Shown: positions 41,829 through 51,470, counted from the stretch's first letter. The stretch: DNA of 64,000 bases from Alteromonas sp. CI.11.F.A3 (GCF_032925565.1 NZ_CP136708.1:4464001-4528000); one strand, 5' to 3'. Translations and numbers: made by a program. The notes: a model not told the origin generated them from the sequence alone.

Positions 41829-42587
41829 TTAGGCTTTAATGAAACTGATGTTGTTTTCGTCGATAATTTTTCGAATAGCAGGAGGCGGTGTTTGGTCGCA
41901 CACCAGGCAATCCACCTGGGAAATATGCCCTTGTTCTACCATGGCTCGACGCTCGAACTTACTATAATCTGCTGCAAGAATAACGTGCTGGGTGTGTTCC
42001 AGTATCGCTTGCGATACTTTTACTTCCCTAAAGTCAAAATCAAGCAAGGCACCATCAGCGCTTATTCCACTTATGCCTATAATGCCGTAATCCATTCTAA
42101 ATTGACTAATGAAGTCGCAGGTTGCTTCCCCAATAATACCGCCATCTCGGTAACGTACTTCGCCCGCGGCGATAATCACAGAGAAGTCTTCTTTCGCAGA
42201 AAGAATGGTCGCGACATGAATGTTATTCGTTACCACGTGCAAGTTTTTATGATTAAGCAACTTGCTAGCTATCATTTCGGTGGTGGTGCCAATATTTATA
42301 AATAGCGAAGCCCCGTCGGGTATCATGTCAGCCACGGCCTCAGCGATTCGTTCTTTTACTTCGCTGTTTTGTGTTTTGCGTTCTTGATAAGGGGTATTCT
42401 CCCAACTTCGATTAAGCCCCGCGCCACCATGGTATCGACTAATAATACCGGCCTCAGCAAGCTGGTTTAGATCGCGACGAATAGTTTGGGGGGTAACGTC
42501 ACAGCGAGTGACCAAGTCGTCAATAGACATGAAGCCATTTTGTTTGATAAAGCTAACAATTTTTTCGTGTCTTTGCGTTTGGTTCAT
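41829..42587 (-). CDS. glpR: glycerol-3-phosphate regulon repressor (DeoR family)
   Basis: A 252-residue DeoR-family repressor whose typical inducer is glycerol-3-phosphate. The N-terminal HTH is seen in MSIDDLVTRCDVTPQTIRRDLNQLAEAGIISRYHGG (about 20-55). The C-terminal sensor domain has INIGTTTEMIA and the segment ISADGALLDFDFREVKVSQ. It is divergent from glpK, with a GlpR operator between, so it may also regulate itself. AAGGA precedes the ATG. Confidence 0.92.
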   Translation of the reverse strand: MNQTQRHEKIVSFIKQNGFMSIDDLVTRCDVTPQTIRRDLNQLAEAGIISRYHGGAGLNRSWENTPYQERKTQNSEVKERIAEAVADMIPDGASLFINIGTTTEMIASKLLNHKNLHVVTNNIHVATILSAKEDFSVIIAAGEVRYRDGGIIGEATCDFISQFRMDYGIIGISGISADGALLDFDFREVKVSQAILEHTQHVILAADYSKFERRAMVEQGHISQVDCLVCDQTPPPAIRKIIDENNISFIKA

Positions 42588-42661
42588 TGGGTCATTCCTT
42601 GTGGCGATTTAGCCATTATACGTGGTTCACCTTTGCCTGCCTATGGCAATTCGAACACTCA

Positions 42662-42681
42662 AATGTTCGTTTTCGAAAATA
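42662..42681. promoter_or_regulatory. GlpR operator between glpR and glpK
   Basis: AATGTTCGTTTTCGAAAATA matches the E. coli GlpR consensus WATGTTCGWTWWCGAACATW at 19 of 20 positions. It is 64 bases upstream of the glpK ATG and 75 bases upstream of glpR. An extra TTCGAACA lies just left of it. Confidence 0.82.
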
Positions 42682-42744
42682 TAGCATTGTTAAACTGGTG
42701 TAAATGATGCAAACTCTTAGCAAATTATGTTCAGGAGACGTGTC

Positions 42745-44229
42745 ATGGGCCAATACATTCTTGCCATAGACCAAGGAACCACGAGTTCACGTAGCATTAT
42801 CTTTGCACCAGATGGCGCCATTGTAGCCGTTGCGCAACAAGAGTTTTCTCAGAAGTATCCTCAAGATGGATGGGTAGAGCATGATCCTGAAGAAATTTGG
42901 GAAAGCGTAACCACTACCATGAAGCAGGTATTTGATAAGTGCTCGTTATCACCTGAAGATATCGCTACGGTTGGCATCACCAACCAACGTGAAACCACGT
43001 TGGTTTGGAACAAAGACACAGGAAAGCCTGTATACCCCGCTATAGTGTGGCAAGACAGACGTACCGCCCAGCAGTGTCGAGAGCTCGATGACGATGAAAG
43101 TCTGGTAGCGCATATCAACGAATCCACAGGTTTGTTGCTAGACCCTTATTTTTCAGCCTCTAAATTGGCTTGGATCTTAGACAACGTTGACGGTGCGAGA
43201 GAACAAGCCGAAGCAGGCGATCTTCTTTTCGGTACGGTGGACACCTTCTTAATATGGCGTTTGACCAACGGCGAATCACATAAAACCGATGCGACCAATG
43301 CTTCACGCACCATGCTGTTCGATATTAATCAGCAATGTTGGGATGAGCGTTTACTCAGCACCTTTAATATCCCTAAATCAATGCTTCCTGAAGTCATGGA
43401 TTGTGCTGATGAATTTGGTGTTGTGAGTAAAGATATCTTGGGCTGTACTATCCCTATTCAAGGTGTAGCCGGCGACCAGCAGGCTGCGCTTGTTGGCCAA
43501 GCCTGTTTCGAAAAAGGCATGGCAAAAAGTACCTACGGTACAGGCTGCTTCATGATTTTAAATACGGGCGATGAGCCGCTTCAATCTAAGAACCGTTTGT
43601 TAACTACCGTCGGCTACAGGCTAAATGGTAAAACCACATACGCTTTAGAGGGCAGTATCTTTATGGCCGGCGCTACCGTGCAATGGCTACGGGATGGCTT
43701 GAAGCTTATTGATGATGCATCGGAAACTGAAGCCTTGGCACAAAGAGCCCGACAAGATAATGGTGTATTCCTTGTTCCAGCATTTACCGGACTAGGCGCT
43801 CCTTATTGGGATCCCGATGCCCGAGGTGCAATTCTAGGCCTAACTCGAGACACCGGCATTAGCGAAATTGTTGCCGCAGGTTTGCAATCGGTATGCTATC
43901 AAACCAAAGACTTACAAAAAGCCATGGAAAGTGATGGCGCAAGGCCAACGACTATTCGCGTAGATGGCGGAATGTCTCGAAACGATTGGGTAATGGGATT
44001 CTTGTCTGATGTATTGGGCGCAGAAGTTGAACGCCCCGAAATTACTGAAACCACCGCACTTGGTGCCGCATTCCTTGCTGGCCTTCAAGCTGGTGTATTT
44101 ACCTCTGTTGATTCTCTTACCGAGTGCTGGAAAAGCGACAGTATTTTCACACCTCGACTTTCAAAAGAAGAGCGCGATAAGGCCTATGACGGCTGGAAAA
44201 ACGCCGTTGCCCGCATTCGCTGCAGTTAA
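42745..44229 (+). CDS. glpK: glycerol kinase
   Basis: GlpK phosphorylates glycerol to glycerol-3-phosphate with ATP. The 494-residue FGGY-family protein has the phosphate loop [12 protein letters not shown], the catalytic region [14 protein letters not shown], and the FGGY signature [14 protein letters not shown]. The start at 42745 has AGGAG 7 bases upstream; the frame's first ATG at 42727 would add six residues. No glpF is adjacent, so glycerol entry is encoded elsewhere or occurs by diffusion. Confidence 0.95.
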   Translation: MGQYILAIDQGTTSSRSIIFAPDGAIVAVAQQEFSQKYPQDGWVEHDPEEIWESVTTTMKQVFDKCSLSPEDIATVGITNQRETTLVWNKDTGKPVYPAIVWQDRRTAQQCRELDDDESLVAHINESTGLLLDPYFSASKLAWILDNVDGAREQAEAGDLLFGTVDTFLIWRLTNGESHKTDATNASRTMLFDINQQCWDERLLSTFNIPKSMLPEVMDCADEFGVVSKDILGCTIPIQGVAGDQQAALVGQACFEKGMAKSTYGTGCFMILNTGDEPLQSKNRLLTTVGYRLNGKTTYALEGSIFMAGATVQWLRDGLKLIDDASETEALAQRARQDNGVFLVPAFTGLGAPYWDPDARGAILGLTRDTGISEIVAAGLQSVCYQTKDLQKAMESDGARPTTIRVDGGMSRNDWVMGFLSDVLGAEVERPEITETTALGAAFLAGLQAGVFTSVDSLTECWKSDSIFTPRLSKEERDKAYDGWKNAVARIRCS

Positions 44230-44247
44230 TTTACTCCTTCCTTATAC

Positions 44248-44271
44248 AGCGCGGTAATAAACCGCGCTTTT
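44248..44271 (+). terminator. glpK terminator
   Basis: AGCGCGGT-AATAA-ACCGCGCT is an 8-bp stem followed by TTTAATA. It lies 18 bases after the glpK stop. Confidence 0.82.
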
Positions 44272-44293
44272 AATATAAAAAAATATTTTTATA

Positions 44294-44311
44294 ACATTGT
44301 CATTACAATGT
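44294..44311. repeat. palindrome upstream of the TonB receptor
   Basis: ACATTGT-CATT-ACAATGT has perfect 7-base arms in the 293-base gap before the receptor gene. It is an inverted-repeat candidate operator about 30 bases from the AAAACGTTTACC motif. The binding protein is unknown. Confidence 0.5.
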
Positions 44312-44339
44312 AAATTTGTGTTACTATCAAAAATTAAGG

Positions 44340-44351
44340 AAAACGTTTACC
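44340..44351. promoter_or_regulatory. LacI-type operator motif at the TonB receptor promoter
   Basis: AAAACGTTTACC contains the AAACGTTT core typical of LacI/GalR-family operators. The same 12 bases recur before the alpha-galactosidase gene at 51354-51365, suggesting one shared regulator. Confidence 0.6.
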
Positions 44352-44522
44352 TTTTTCCTTATAAATAAAACCCTATAAAATTCATAGTGTTAATAATAAT
44401 AAATTGAACTTTGGGTTACAGAATGTGTAAAGAAAATGTTAACTAGCTTGGTCGAGTTGCCAAATGTAAGCTAAATGTTAATTAAAATATGTAAAACACA
44501 GCCGAAATACGGAGAAAACATA

Positions 44523-47339
44523 GTGACACATAAAACCAACACATCAATGATAGGTCCTATCGCGAAACGCTCACTTTTAGGTGTTGCTGTCGCTTCTGCC
44601 CTATACGCGCCAGTTGCACTATCTCAAGAAGCTAATACAAGCTCTGCGAACGATGCCCCTGTTGAGGTTATCGAAGTACGCGGTATTGTAAGCAGCTTGA
44701 AGCGTGCCATGGCTGACAAGAAAGAAAACTTAGCCGTTTCTGATGGTATCGCTGCAGAAGATTTGGGTAAATTCCCAGATTTGAACGTTGCTGAATCACT
44801 ACAACGTATTACGGGTGTGTCAATTGACCGTAGTGGTGGTGAAGGTCAACAAGTTACTGTGCGTGGTTTCGGTCCTCAGTTCAATACTGTACTTGTAAAT
44901 GGTCGTCAGTTAGCTTCTGATGACGCGGGTCGCGCGTTTAACTTTGATATTTTAGCCGCAGACCAAATTACAGGTGCTAATGTTTATAAGAGTGGCGTTG
45001 CTAACCTTCAATCAGGTGGCATCGGCTCTACTATCAACGTTTCTACTGCTCGTCCTTTCGATTACGATGGATTCCAAGCAGTAGGCAGCGTTAAAGGTAT
45101 GTACGAAAGTTTGTCTGAGGAAGTATCTCCTCAAGCCTCTTTCTTAGTAAGCAATACCTTTGCAGACGACAAACTTGGTCTATTGCTCGCCGTTTCACAT
45201 CAGGAACGTGAAGTTCAAATTAACCGAATTCAAACCGCGGGCTGGCGTCCAGGTTTAACGCTTTCAAACCGTAACGACGGTGTGATTGCTGAAAACGTTT
45301 ACCTGCCTCGCAACTGGGATCAAATCGTAGATCAGCAAGAGCGTACTCGTACTAACGCATCATTGGTTGCGCAATACGCACCTACTGATGACGTAACTAT
45401 TACCCTTGATGGTTTTGTATCAAAATTTGAAGTTGATTCTCAAGTAACTGATTTAGCATCATGGTTTGAGCCAGATCGTGTGGGCTCGGCTACCATCAAC
45501 CCAGAAACAGGCACTGCAATTCAGTTCACACAAGAAATTGATTTGCACCAAGGTAGTGGTAACCCTGCTTCTGACTTCGTATCTTCTACTCGTAACGTTC
45601 GTGACGTAACCAGTAAAGGTTTCGGACTTAATGTTGATTGGCAAATTAACGATGCACTTTCAGCAACGTTTGATGTTTCTAACTCAACAGCAGAAAACGA
45701 CATCGCTGGCGAAGGTCGCTTTAACGTTGTTGGTATCATCAATAACTATGAGTTCGACGGCACAGGTGGTGTTCCAACCGTTCGTCATGATGGTTTCGTA
45801 GACGGTCAACTACCGGATATTGCTTTAAACCGCCTTCATTACAACGACCTAGGAAACACGGTAGCGTCTGATGATGAAGTAACTGAATACAAAGCTGATT
45901 TTACATACCTGCCAGACTCAGACGTTTTCCGTAAAGCAGATTTCGGTATTCTTCGTTCAGAACGTGAAAAATACGTTTACCAAATGTTTGCTTCAGAATG
46001 TTTATTCTGCGGTTACGGCACAGAAGCCCCAATCGATGAACTAAACATTCGTCCATTTACAGCAAACAACTACTTCAGCGGTTTGATTGACACTTGGTAC
46101 ACTTATGACGGTGATGCATACCTTGACTACCTAGCGTCGCAAGGTGCACCAGTAGTACCAACACTGCAACCTAACTACTACAATATCGATGAAGATGTTA
46201 CTGCGCTTTACGCACAGCTTGAGTTTGGATACGACATCGGTGATATGCCGTTAACCATGAACTTTGGCGCTCGTTACGAAGAGACCAACGTTTCAGTTAC
46301 TGCGGTTCAGGCATTTATCTCTGATATCGTTCCAACCACCGACTTAACGTTGTTCGCTAACCGTTTCGCGCCAGCTGAAGATATTACTGGTTCAAGCTCT
46401 TACGCTAATGTTCTTCCAAGCATCAACGTGAAGTTAGAAGTTCAAGAAGACATGATTGTTCGTTTCTCACGTTACGACTCACTATCACGTCCTACTATGG
46501 ATCAAATGTCGCCAGCGACTACGTTCGGTGAGCCACGTCGTCAGAACTTACAAGCGAGTGGTGGTAACCCTAACCTTAAGCCTTTCGAAGCTGAAAACTG
46601 GGATATCTCATTTGAGTGGTACTACAGTGACGACTCTGTGTTCTCATTTGCATTGTTCAGTAAAGAAGTTGAAAACTTCATCGTTACCTTATCTGGTGAA
46701 GAATCTTATTCTATGACAGATCGCAGTGCAGCGAACGGTTACCGATGTGCAGAAGATACTTGTGCAGTAGGCGTTCAACTTGACCCTACGGATCCAACTC
46801 GTGACGTAGTCGCTGACACTGAAGAGTTAAATGGCGAAAGCGAGATTTACACAGTAACTCGCCCTCAAAATGGCGAAACTGCAACGGTTAATGGTTATGA
46901 AGTTGCACTAACTCACGTTTGGGATAACGGTTTCGGTATTACTGCGAACGCGACTGTTGTAAACAGTGATGCTGAAGTATCTGATGACGTTACACAAACG
47001 TTTGCACTTGAAGGCCTTGGTGATTCTCAGAACTTAATTATGTTCTACGAAAGAGACGCCTTCCAGGCACGTGTTGCATTTAACAACCGTGAAGCCTTCT
47101 TATTTGCGCTTGATAACACTTCTGTAGGCGGTGCTACTGGCGAGCCAGTAACCACAGAAACTTACGGTCAGTGGGATGTAAGTGCAAGTTATGACATCAA
47201 CGAACATTTCACTGTGTTCTTTGAAGGCATTAACGTAACAGAAGAAGAACTTTCACAGGTTGGTCGCTTTGCTGACCAAACATACTCTATTGAAGATAAC
47301 GGCTCTCGTTACGCAGTAGGTATTCGAGGTTCATTCTAA
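44523..47339 (+). CDS. TonB-dependent outer-membrane receptor
   Basis: A 938-residue receptor of the carbohydrate-linked (Caulobacter-type) class. The signal peptide ends about residue 34 (APVALSQ), and the TonB box is in VEVIEVRG. The plug domain has the segment KFPDLNVAESLQRITGVSIDR and VTVRGFGPQFNTVLVNGR. A 22-strand-type barrel ends in the terminal aromatic YAVGIRGSF. The start is GTG at 44523 with GGAG 8 bases upstream; the frame's upstream ATG at 44475 lacks a good signal sequence. The downstream symporter and alpha-galactosidase suggest it imports an alpha-galactoside; the substrate is inferred. Confidence 0.9.
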   Translation: MTHKTNTSMIGPIAKRSLLGVAVASALYAPVALSQEANTSSANDAPVEVIEVRGIVSSLKRAMADKKENLAVSDGIAAEDLGKFPDLNVAESLQRITGVSIDRSGGEGQQVTVRGFGPQFNTVLVNGRQLASDDAGRAFNFDILAADQITGANVYKSGVANLQSGGIGSTINVSTARPFDYDGFQAVGSVKGMYESLSEEVSPQASFLVSNTFADDKLGLLLAVSHQEREVQINRIQTAGWRPGLTLSNRNDGVIAENVYLPRNWDQIVDQQERTRTNASLVAQYAPTDDVTITLDGFVSKFEVDSQVTDLASWFEPDRVGSATINPETGTAIQFTQEIDLHQGSGNPASDFVSSTRNVRDVTSKGFGLNVDWQINDALSATFDVSNSTAENDIAGEGRFNVVGIINNYEFDGTGGVPTVRHDGFVDGQLPDIALNRLHYNDLGNTVASDDEVTEYKADFTYLPDSDVFRKADFGILRSEREKYVYQMFASECLFCGYGTEAPIDELNIRPFTANNYFSGLIDTWYTYDGDAYLDYLASQGAPVVPTLQPNYYNIDEDVTALYAQLEFGYDIGDMPLTMNFGARYEETNVSVTAVQAFISDIVPTTDLTLFANRFAPAEDITGSSSYANVLPSINVKLEVQEDMIVRFSRYDSLSRPTMDQMSPATTFGEPRRQNLQASGGNPNLKPFEAENWDISFEWYYSDDSVFSFALFSKEVENFIVTLSGEESYSMTDRSAANGYRCAEDTCAVGVQLDPTDPTRDVVADTEELNGESEIYTVTRPQNGETATVNGYEVALTHVWDNGFGITANATVVNSDAEVSDDVTQTFALEGLGDSQNLIMFYERDAFQARVAFNNREAFLFALDNTSVGGATGEPVTTETYGQWDVSASYDINEHFTVFFEGINVTEEELSQVGRFADQTYSIEDNGSRYAVGIRGSF

Positions 47340-47347
47340 GAATATAT

Positions 47348-47369
47348 TGGCAGGGTGAGAGCCCTGCCA
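47348..47369 (+). terminator. hairpin after the TonB receptor gene
   Basis: TGGCAGGG-TGAGAG-CCCTGCCA is a perfect 8-bp GC-rich stem followed by TTTATTC. It probably gives partial termination so the receptor is made in excess of the downstream genes. Confidence 0.65.
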
Positions 47370-47373
47370 TTTA

Positions 47374-47410
47374 TTCATAGGTTAATTGGCTATTTCAGTT
47401 AATCTATGAA
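47374..47410. repeat. second inverted repeat before the halogenase-like gene
   Basis: TTCATAGGTTAA and TTAATCTATGAA are 12-base arms with one mismatch, separated by 13 bases. It lies between the terminator hairpin and the next start codon. Confidence 0.55.
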
Positions 47411-47444
47411 TAAATAAAATAAATCGCATACTTAGTGGTAGTTC

Positions 47445-48980
47445 ATGGCACAGTCTTCTCAGCATTCATCTAAGCAACGTATTGTCATTGTTGGCGGCGG
47501 AACCGCTGGCTGGTTGTCTGCGGCTATTATTGCAGCCAAACACAACAGTGGCCCTGGTGAATGTGGGCTCGATATTACTTTAATAGAATCTAGTGACATT
47601 CCAACCGTTGGTGTGGGTGAAGGCACTTGGCCTACCATGCGCAATACACTAAAAGATATTGGTTTATCGGAAAAAGAAGTGTTTAGGCGCTGCTCTGCGG
47701 CATTTAAGCAAGGTGGAAAATTCGTTAACTGGGTAAAACCCCAAGGTGACGCTTACTACCACCCTTTCACCGTACCGTTAGGTTATGGCCGAGTTGAAAT
47801 GGCGCCATACCTTGATGATATCGCCAACTTTGCCAATGCGACTAATTTCCAGCAGCATGTGTGCGAACAAAATATGGCACCGCGCACGTTAAGCGAAGCG
47901 GAATACAGTAGCGCGCAATCAAATTATGCCTATCATTTAGATGCCGGTGCATTTGCCGACTTACTTAAAGCGTTTTGCAAAGACAAGCTAGGGGTAAGCC
48001 ATAAAGTCGCTACCGTCGACAGTGTCAAAAAAGCTCATGGCAATGACAATATTGAATCAATTCAATTAAATGATGGCTCACAATACCATGCAGACTTGTT
48101 TGTGGATTGTTCTGGTTTTCGCTCATTGCTACTTGGTGATGCATTAAAAGAACCTCTTATTTCCACTAGTGATGTGCTATTCAATAATTCTGCTATTGCC
48201 CTACATGTGCCTTACGATGGCGATTATGAGATAAAGCCTTACACTCAAGCGACCGCACAAGAAGCGGGATGGATTTGGGACATTGGCTTATCTTCAAGAC
48301 GTGGTGTTGGACATGTTTTTTCTACAGACTTCACCTCTGACGATCAAGCAGAGTCTATTCTTCGCAACTACGTGGGCGACACTGACGCTAAGTTAAAGGC
48401 GAAAGTTATCCGATTCGAATCGGGTTATAGAAAGCAAATCTGGAAAGGAAACTGTGTTGGCGTAGGCCTTTCTGCGGGTTTTGTAGAGCCCCTTGAAGCC
48501 ACCGCGTTAATGTTAATCGAAATATCAGCACGTTATATTGCTGAGCAAATGCCGCTTCCCCAAGCTGCTATGCCTATTGTAAGCCAACGATTTAATAAGC
48601 AAATGCAGTATCGCTGGCAACGTATTATCGATTTTCTAAAACTGCATTATATTTTCAACCAGCGAAGCGAACCTTATTGGGTAGCGAATAGAGACCCATC
48701 TTCCATTCCTGAATCGTTAAAAGAAGATCTTGAAATATGGAAATATAGAGGCCCTCAGATAGCCGACTTTTCCGCGGCTATCGAGCTTTTTCCTGCTGCA
48801 AGTTATCAGTATGTACTTTACGGCATGGGTTTTTCTCCCGACTTTAGTTTGCAGTCTCACTTCTATCAAGATCAAGCGCTTGCAGATAAAGTAATGAATC
48901 AAAATAAGCTCATTACTCAACAAAAATTAAGTAGCCTTCCTAACCATCGCGATTATATATCGCAATGGTTAGAAGGGTAA
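47445..48980 (+). CDS. tryptophan-halogenase-like flavoprotein
   Basis: A 511-residue flavin-dependent protein of the tryptophan halogenase family. The FAD motif is VGGGTAGWLSAA (about 16-27). The FKxxxKFVNW segment keeps the lysine that corresponds to the catalytic lysine of PrnA (Lys92 here). The halogenase WxWxIP motif reads WIWDIG at 276-281, so the proline is replaced by glycine. Similar genes often sit in sugar-utilisation loci with TonB receptors and SapC, and their reaction is not established. No tryptophan-halogenated product is implied. Confidence 0.85.
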   Translation: MAQSSQHSSKQRIVIVGGGTAGWLSAAIIAAKHNSGPGECGLDITLIESSDIPTVGVGEGTWPTMRNTLKDIGLSEKEVFRRCSAAFKQGGKFVNWVKPQGDAYYHPFTVPLGYGRVEMAPYLDDIANFANATNFQQHVCEQNMAPRTLSEAEYSSAQSNYAYHLDAGAFADLLKAFCKDKLGVSHKVATVDSVKKAHGNDNIESIQLNDGSQYHADLFVDCSGFRSLLLGDALKEPLISTSDVLFNNSAIALHVPYDGDYEIKPYTQATAQEAGWIWDIGLSSRRGVGHVFSTDFTSDDQAESILRNYVGDTDAKLKAKVIRFESGYRKQIWKGNCVGVGLSAGFVEPLEATALMLIEISARYIAEQMPLPQAAMPIVSQRFNKQMQYRWQRIIDFLKLHYIFNQRSEPYWVANRDPSSIPESLKEDLEIWKYRGPQIADFSAAIELFPAASYQYVLYGMGFSPDFSLQSHFYQDQALADKVMNQNKLITQQKLSSLPNHRDYISQWLEG

Positions 48981-48995
48981 TGGAACGATAAAAGC

Positions 48996-49745
48996 ATGAC
49001 GAACTTTGAAACTGTATCACCAGAAAAACATAACCAAATCCGTATCGATGAAAGCAAGCTTATTAGCCAGTTTTCAACATCACATTTGGTCAATATCGAA
49101 ATAGGCGAAGCGATACAAGCTGCGGGCGAATATCCTTTGTTTTTCAGTAAAGTATCGAATGCTAATCAATGGGCACTATCTGCTCTTTGTGGTTTAGCGC
49201 CGGGTGAAAATGTGTTTGAAATTAAACAATCTTGGCAGGCACTTTACACACCACTTAGTTTGAAGACGCTACCTTTTACGCTTCAATTTGAAACGGCTGA
49301 ACAAGAGCCTACAGTATTAATTGATACCCACTCACCTGCTGTTTCTCACAGTGAAGGCGAGGCACTTTATTTATCTACCAATCGACCGACTGCGTATTTT
49401 GACAACAAGAAAAAATTACTTAAAGAGCGCGTGTCAGCCATGTCGCAAACGGCAAGTATTCTTAATGAAATAGCGGAATTAGGCCTGATTCAACCTGTCG
49501 ATTTGGTCATTGAGTTTTCTGATAACACACAACAGCGGGTTGGCGGTTTAGCCACTCTTAACGAACACCGTATTCAAGCTCTCACCGCTGAAGAGCTAAA
49601 TACGTTAAATCAAAAAAATGTCCTTTCTGTCGTTTTCAATATTCTTGGTTCTATCTTTCAAGTAAACAGGTTAATTCGATTCCATAACACGAAATTCCCT
49701 GACCGCTCTGTAAGCAATATTAAATTCGAAACCAGCAAGTCATAA
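48996..49745 (+). CDS. SapC family protein
   Basis: A 249-residue cytoplasmic-looking protein with no signal peptide or TM segment. The HLVNIEIGEAIQAAGEYPLFF region and ending VNRLIRFHNTKF match SapC (PF07277-type) proteins. Family members are named from a surface-layer locus, but most occur next to TonB receptors and halogenase-like genes. The function is unknown. It lies 15 bases after the halogenase-like gene and 21 before the symporter, so the three are one operon. Confidence 0.8.
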   Translation: MTNFETVSPEKHNQIRIDESKLISQFSTSHLVNIEIGEAIQAAGEYPLFFSKVSNANQWALSALCGLAPGENVFEIKQSWQALYTPLSLKTLPFTLQFETAEQEPTVLIDTHSPAVSHSEGEALYLSTNRPTAYFDNKKKLLKERVSAMSQTASILNEIAELGLIQPVDLVIEFSDNTQQRVGGLATLNEHRIQALTAEELNTLNQKNVLSVVFNILGSIFQVNRLIRFHNTKFPDRSVSNIKFETSKS

Positions 49746-49766
49746 CCCTTAGCGAGGAGCTTATAA

Positions 49767-51230
49767 ATGTTTTCCAGCACTATCCAAGTGTCTGTTTTTG
49801 TATTCGTGACTGCCCTAATCGGTTTTTTAACCTATTTAAGTTGTCGCGGTCAAAATCGTAGTTCGCAAAACCAAAACCGAGAATACTTTCTTGCTGGTGG
49901 TGGCCTTGCATGGTACTTCGTAGCCGGAAGTATCACGCTTACTAACCTAAGTACCGATCAATTAGTGGGTATGAACGGAAACCAAATGGCGCTTCTTGCG
50001 TTATGGGAGTTTTCCGCTGTGGTAGGTTTATTTGTTTTAGCTAAGGTATTCTTGCCGGTTTACTACAAATTCAAATGCACCACGACCACTGAGCTGCTAG
50101 AACAGCGCTATCACGATAAACACATTCGAGCGGTAATTAGTGCATTGTTCTTTTTAGGTAGTGCACTAATTTTCTGCCCTGCGGTTATCTACTCTGGCTC
50201 ATTGTTTATGCAGTCTATGTTCGGTGTAGATTTACCACTTATGTACATTGCAGTGACTTTTGTAGTTGTAGGTGCGCTATACGCTATCTTCGGAGGTCTT
50301 AGAGCCGTTGCGGTTTCAGATACTTACTCAGGCGTATTACTGCTTACTATGGCTGTGTTAGTGGTTATATTGGCACTTCAAGCTATCGATTATAACTTCG
50401 ATGGTATTCCAGTAGAGCGACTAACACTGATTGGCGACAACGACTCACCAATTCCATGGCATACACTACTCACCGGTATGATCTTCATTCAGATGTTTTA
50501 TTGGGGAACCAACCAGGTTATTACTCAGCGTGCTATGGCTGCGCCATCATTGAAAGAAGCACAAAAGGGTGTATTTGCCGCAGCAGGCATTCGCTTACTA
50601 ATCGTGCCAGCAATCATCGTGATCCCTGGCATAGTATCTTACAAACTGTTTGGCGATATTGGTGATAGTGCTTACGGAAAAATTGTAGCCACTGTATTAC
50701 CAGATTGGTTGTCGGGTGTATTCGCAGCTGCGATGGCTGCCGCAGTACTGACTACATTCAATAGTAACTTGAACTCAGCCACTGCCTTGTATGTGTGTGA
50801 TATTCACGAAAGCTACGTTAACAAGACACCAAATGTTCCAAAACTCAGTGGTTACGTTACGGTACTGCTTTGTTTAGTGTCGTTAGCGCTTATCCCTGTT
50901 TACCAGCAAGCCGATAGCATTATTAACCTTATTCAACAGCTTTACGGATTGTTAAGCATGCCTATCTTATCGGTATTTATTGTAGGCTTGTTGTTTAGAA
51001 ATGTTCATGCGAATGCGGCGATTGGTTCGGTACTCTTTGGTGTCGCCTTGTACTCGGCAATGTCTTTTGAGTTCTCTCCTATGTATGCACCTTTTGGGCT
51101 GCACTACATTCACTTAATGTTTGTCACTCTGATTGCCTGTGTATCATTTGCACTAATATCTAATAAGGTCATCTTCAATCAGAAAGCTGAATTTAGTTTG
51201 GCTTTGTACAAAGAAGAAAAAGCTCAGTAA
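49767..51230 (+). CDS. sodium:solute symporter (SSS/SLC5 family)
   Basis: A 487-residue inner-membrane symporter with about 13 TM helices, matching the SGLT-type LeuT fold. Family segments include REYFLAGGGLAWYFVAGSITLTNLSTDQLVG near the N terminus and GGLRAVAVSDTYSG in the middle. GAGGAG precedes the ATG by 7 bases. In this operon it likely carries the alpha-galactoside or its product galactose across the inner membrane with sodium. A strong terminator follows. Confidence 0.88.
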   Translation: MFSSTIQVSVFVFVTALIGFLTYLSCRGQNRSSQNQNREYFLAGGGLAWYFVAGSITLTNLSTDQLVGMNGNQMALLALWEFSAVVGLFVLAKVFLPVYYKFKCTTTTELLEQRYHDKHIRAVISALFFLGSALIFCPAVIYSGSLFMQSMFGVDLPLMYIAVTFVVVGALYAIFGGLRAVAVSDTYSGVLLLTMAVLVVILALQAIDYNFDGIPVERLTLIGDNDSPIPWHTLLTGMIFIQMFYWGTNQVITQRAMAAPSLKEAQKGVFAAAGIRLLIVPAIIVIPGIVSYKLFGDIGDSAYGKIVATVLPDWLSGVFAAAMAAAVLTTFNSNLNSATALYVCDIHESYVNKTPNVPKLSGYVTVLLCLVSLALIPVYQQADSIINLIQQLYGLLSMPILSVFIVGLLFRNVHANAAIGSVLFGVALYSAMSFEFSPMYAPFGLHYIHLMFVTLIACVSFALISNKVIFNQKAEFSLALYKEEKAQ

Positions 51231-51237
51231 CACTAAA

Positions 51238-51273
51238 CAGGGAAGGTGTTGTGCAAACACCTTCCCTGGTTTT
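51238..51273 (+). terminator. strong terminator after the symporter gene
   Basis: CAGGGAAGGTGTT-GTGCA-AACACCTTCCCTG is a perfect 13-bp stem followed by GTTTT. It ends the receptor-halogenase-SapC-symporter operon, so the alpha-galactosidase needs its own promoter. Confidence 0.9.
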
Positions 51274-51353
51274 CATACAAAATAATAACAATACGGCAAG
51301 GCTATTCTTGGTCTGATTTCTCATTGCCTCAAAACCGCGTTATCATTGATAGT

Positions 51354-51365
51354 AAAACGTTTACC
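51354..51365. promoter_or_regulatory. LacI-type operator motif at the alpha-galactosidase promoter
   Basis: AAAACGTTTACC is identical to the motif at 44340-44351. The wider GTAAAACGTTTAC is a near-palindrome centred on CG, as in LacI/GalR operators. It lies about 105 bases upstream of the GH36 ATG. Confidence 0.62.
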
Positions 51366-51470
51366 CTATCTAATAGAATTGACTTAAGCTGCACTACTTT
51401 GTGTGCTATAAATTGCTAACAAACTAAGTGCTATCTACACTGTTTACAACTTTATAACTGTGAGGTTTTC

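Noticed and set aside
42600..42744. CRP-type site (TGTGA-N6-TCACA) upstream of glpK
   Set aside because: Only a partial half-site resemblance (TGGTTCACC) was seen. The GlpR match is far better.
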